Assembly: GCF_014779715.1 (NCBI RefSeq)
Contig: NZ_JACXYU010000001.1
Location: forward strand, 434,001-498,000
From: Streptomyces chumphonensis
GTDB taxonomy: Bacteria > Actinomycetota > Actinomycetes > Streptomycetales > Streptomycetaceae
Direction: 5' to 3'
DNA length: 64,000 bases
Each line of letters begins with the position of its first letter. Position 1 is the first letter of the stretch. The position numbers and the translations under genes are program-made. Of the stretch, positions 62,059-64,000 are shown piece by piece. The notes below the pieces were generated by a model that was not told the DNA's origin, ran no database searches, and saw nothing but the letters and a program-made list of their open reading frames with translations.

Positions 62059-62891
62059 CCGGGATCACCGCCCCGCCGGCCACCGTCTCCTCCTACGCCG
62101 AGCTCCTCCAGCGGGTACGCGGCGGTGACCTGGGGCCCGACCCGCGGACTCAGCGCATATCCGTCGCCTTCACCACACGCCAGTCCGTCCGGCACGACGG
62201 ACGCGGCGGCGGCTACCGCAACGAGGTCCTGAGCCTTCGGCTGGCCGAGGCGACCGGGTCCTGCGCGGTGGAACCGGGCGAGCTGCCCGCCGACGCCGTC
62301 GAGGACTGCGTCGGCGCCGACGTCGCCCGGCTCCTGGACCACGACCTGACGGCCGTGCGCGTGGCGGCACTCGACGCCTACCTGTCCCACGCCCTCCCGC
62401 ACCAGCCCGCCCAGGGGGCCCGGGACTACCCGCTGCCCGCCGGGACCTCTCTGGAGAAGTCCCGGGCCCGCGCGCGGGCCGTCGTCGAACTCCTCGACGT
62501 GCGGCGGGGAGGCACCGTTCTCGTCGTCGGGGTGGTGAACTCCCTGCTGGAGGCCCTGCGGGCCCGAGGGCTGAGGTACATCCCCTGCGACCTCAAGGGC
62601 GGCACCACCGAATGGGGCGAACCCGTGCGCCGGGACGCCCCGGCGGAACTGGACCGCTGCGACGCCCTCCTCGCCTCCGGCATGACCCTCGGGAACGGCA
62701 GCTTCGAGCCACTGCGTGAGCACGCGCTGCGCCACGGGAAACCACTGGTGATGTTCGCCCAGACGGGGAGCGCGGTGCTGCCGCGCCTCATCGGGGCGGG
62801 GGTCAGCGCGGTGTGCGCGGAACCGTACCCCTTCTTCTGGCTCCACGGCGGCCCGGGAACCGTGCACCGCTACGGCGGAGCGCTCTCATGA
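62055..62891 (+). CDS. Rossmann-like (DUF364-type) protein, putative metal chelation
   Basis: A 278-residue protein. Its N-terminal half (about 1-120) is an alpha-beta region with VAFTTRQSVRHDGRGGGYRNE. Its C-terminal half (about 130-278) is a Rossmann-like domain: GTVLVVGVVNSLLEALRARG, YIPCDLKGGTTEWGEP, DALLASGMTLGNGSFEPL and LVMFAQTGSAVLPRLIGAGVSAVCAEPYPFFW. This is the layout of DUF364 proteins, which are linked to heavy-metal chelation. Exact activity is unknown. The ATG at 62055 overlaps the ATP-grasp stop (ATGA), and its own stop overlaps the next gene. Confidence 0.75.
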   Translation: MTGITAPPATVSSYAELLQRVRGGDLGPDPRTQRISVAFTTRQSVRHDGRGGGYRNEVLSLRLAEATGSCAVEPGELPADAVEDCVGADVARLLDHDLTAVRVAALDAYLSHALPHQPAQGARDYPLPAGTSLEKSRARARAVVELLDVRRGGTVLVVGVVNSLLEALRARGLRYIPCDLKGGTTEWGEPVRRDAPAELDRCDALLASGMTLGNGSFEPLREHALRHGKPLVMFAQTGSAVLPRLIGAGVSAVCAEPYPFFWLHGGPGTVHRYGGALS

Positions 62892-63985
62892 CCGCGGCCG
62901 TACTCAGCCCCGCCGGGAACCGGGAGCTGCTCGCCCTGCTCGGCCGGACGCCGCTCGCCCGCGTCACCGCCGACCTGCCCTGCCCCCAGCCCGGCTTCTG
63001 GGCCAAGCTCGAAGGGCTCGGCGTCGGCGGAATGAAGGCGCGGGCGGCCGTCGCCATGCTGCTCGGCGCCCGGGAGCGCGGCGAGTTGGCGCCCGGCGCA
63101 CCCGTGGTGGAGTCCACCTCCGGCACCCTCGGCATCGGTCTCGCCTTCGCGGGCCAGGCGCTCGGGCACCCGGTCGTTCTCGTCGGCGACGCCGAACTGG
63201 AAGCCCCGATGCGGCAGTTGCTGCGCGCGTACGGGGTGCGACTGGAGCTGGTCGACCGGCCGGCCGACCCCGGTGGCTGGCAGGCCGCCCGACTGGCGCG
63301 GCTGCGCGAACTCCTGGCACGGCTCCCGGACGCCTACTGGCCCGACCAGTACAACAACCCGGACAACAACGCCGGATACGCCTCCCTCGCGGCGGAACTC
63401 GCCGCCCAGCTCGATCACCTCGACGTGCTGGTGTGCAGCGTGGGGACCGGCGGCCACAGCGCGGGCGTCGTCGCCCCGCTGCGCCGGTACTGGCCCGGCC
63501 TGCGGTTGATCGGCGTGGACGCCACCGGCTCGACGATCTTCGGGCAGCCTGCCCGGCCTCGGCTGATGCGGGGCCTGGGCAGCAGCATCCATCCCCGGAA
63601 CGTCGCCTACGAGGCGTTCGACGAGGTCCACTGGGTCGGGCCGGCCGAGGCCGCCGACACCTGCCGACGGCTGGCCAGGACCACGTTCGTCAGCGGCGGC
63701 TGGAGTACCGGTGCCGTGGCTCTCGTGGCCGCCTGGGCCGCGCGGGTCCACTCCGGTGCCGTCGTCGCGACCGTCTTCCCGGACGGCCCGCACCGCTACC
63801 TCGGAAGCGTCTACGACGACGACTTCACCGACGCCCACGGCCTCGACCTGAGCACGGCGGCGGCCCGCCCCGTCGAGATCCCGCATCCGCGCGCCGTGGA
63901 GGCGACCGGCTGGGTCAGGTGCCGGACGGTCACCGATCCGCTGGCCCCCGCCGCCGCCCCGCCGCCCTCGGGAGAACGCACGTGA
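62888..63985 (+). CDS. Cysteine-synthase-like PLP-dependent enzyme
   Basis: A 365-residue fold-type II PLP enzyme of the CysK/CBS family. The Lys is in GVGGMKARAAVAML (near 48-61, where CysK has SxKDR), the phosphate-binding loop in CSVGTGGHSAGVVAP (near 193), the substrate loop in ESTSGTLGIGLAF (near 77) and SGGWSTGAVAL near 269. The residue after the Lys is Ala, not Asp, which is a family-branch mark rather than a defect. It probably does beta-replacement on an activated serine, as SbnA or DcsD do, giving an amino acid building block such as diaminopropionate (inferred). The ATG overlaps the preceding stop by 4 bp. Confidence 0.86.
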   Translation: MTAAVLSPAGNRELLALLGRTPLARVTADLPCPQPGFWAKLEGLGVGGMKARAAVAMLLGARERGELAPGAPVVESTSGTLGIGLAFAGQALGHPVVLVGDAELEAPMRQLLRAYGVRLELVDRPADPGGWQAARLARLRELLARLPDAYWPDQYNNPDNNAGYASLAAELAAQLDHLDVLVCSVGTGGHSAGVVAPLRRYWPGLRLIGVDATGSTIFGQPARPRLMRGLGSSIHPRNVAYEAFDEVHWVGPAEAADTCRRLARTTFVSGGWSTGAVALVAAWAARVHSGAVVATVFPDGPHRYLGSVYDDDFTDAHGLDLSTAAARPVEIPHPRAVEATGWVRCRTVTDPLAPAAAPPPSGERT

Positions 63986-64000
63986 AGCTCACCCAGCACA
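63982..64000 (+). CDS. Start of the next operon gene, truncated by the window end
   Basis: A GTG at 63982 overlaps the TGA of the CysK-like gene (GTGA) and opens a frame VKLTQH that runs off the window. Overlap and a GGAGAACG ribosome site (63971-63978) support a genuine fourth gene. Its product cannot be judged from six codons. Confidence 0.55.

Overview
The window is chromosomal DNA of very high G+C content with strong third-position G/C bias, many GTG starts, TAGGGT/TAGGCT-type -10 elements and streptomycete-type proteins. It is most likely from Streptomyces or a close relative. I see no rRNA, tRNA, insertion sequence, phage gene or CRISPR array. Most of the window is a conserved actinobacterial core. 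From memory, the gene order resembles the mycobacterial Rv2181-Rv2241 block (mannosyltransferases, NlpC/P60 hydrolases, trpD, ctaE-qcrCAB, ctaCDF, adenosine kinase, HesB-type protein, cobT/cobS, pepA, sucB, aceE).

Layout. 0.1-7 kb: two mannosyltransferase-type glycosyltransferases, two secreted NlpC/P60 peptidoglycan hydrolases driven by near-identical promoters (one with a long leader that may be a c-di-AMP riboswitch), an NYN-domain protein and a small zinc-ribbon protein. 7-10 kb: an Lrp ligand-binding-domain protein, a SufS-like cysteine desulfurase and trpD. 10-20 kb: the aerobic respiratory chain, ctaE-qcrCAB and ctaCDF, with a degenerate receiver protein and an L,D-transpeptidase between the two gene sets. 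20-27 kb: a cysteine desulfurase-TusA fusion, an adenosine/PfkB kinase, a sortless membrane-anchored protein of unknown role, an ErpA-type Fe-S carrier, nadA and a methyltransferase. Sulfur transfer, Fe-S delivery and a 4Fe-4S enzyme (NadA) therefore sit close together. 27-31 kb: a DUF3043 membrane protein, the PspA envelope-stress pair and an HtrA-like lipoprotein protease. 31-35 kb: lower cobalamin pathway (cobU fused to an MBL-like domain, cobT, cobS). 35-40.4 kb: pepA, then lpdA and the two-lipoyl-domain E2 gene.

40-60 kb is more accessory: an epoxide hydrolase-like enzyme, a streptogrisin-type protease followed by an XRE regulator, a TauE/SafE permease with a GNAT, a GntR regulator, a UvrA2/DrrC-like ABC protein, a VOC protein with an AraC regulator, aceE (pyruvate dehydrogenase E1), an NSS transporter with its small subunit, a WYL regulator, an SDR, a DUF4240 protein, a FAD oxidoreductase, a secreted PI-PLC-like enzyme and a GNAT.

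60.7-64.0 kb holds the most unusual unit. It is a tightly overlapping operon (ATP-grasp ligase, Rossmann-like DUF364-type protein, cysteine-synthase-like PLP enzyme, then a gene cut off by the window end). Its promoter has -35 and -10 elements separated by 17 bp, and this spacer is covered by a G/C-shifted Fur-family box. I interpret it as a metal-repressed biosynthetic operon, possibly for a zinc or iron chelator. Terminator hairpins of 12-22 bp separate most convergent or terminal genes.
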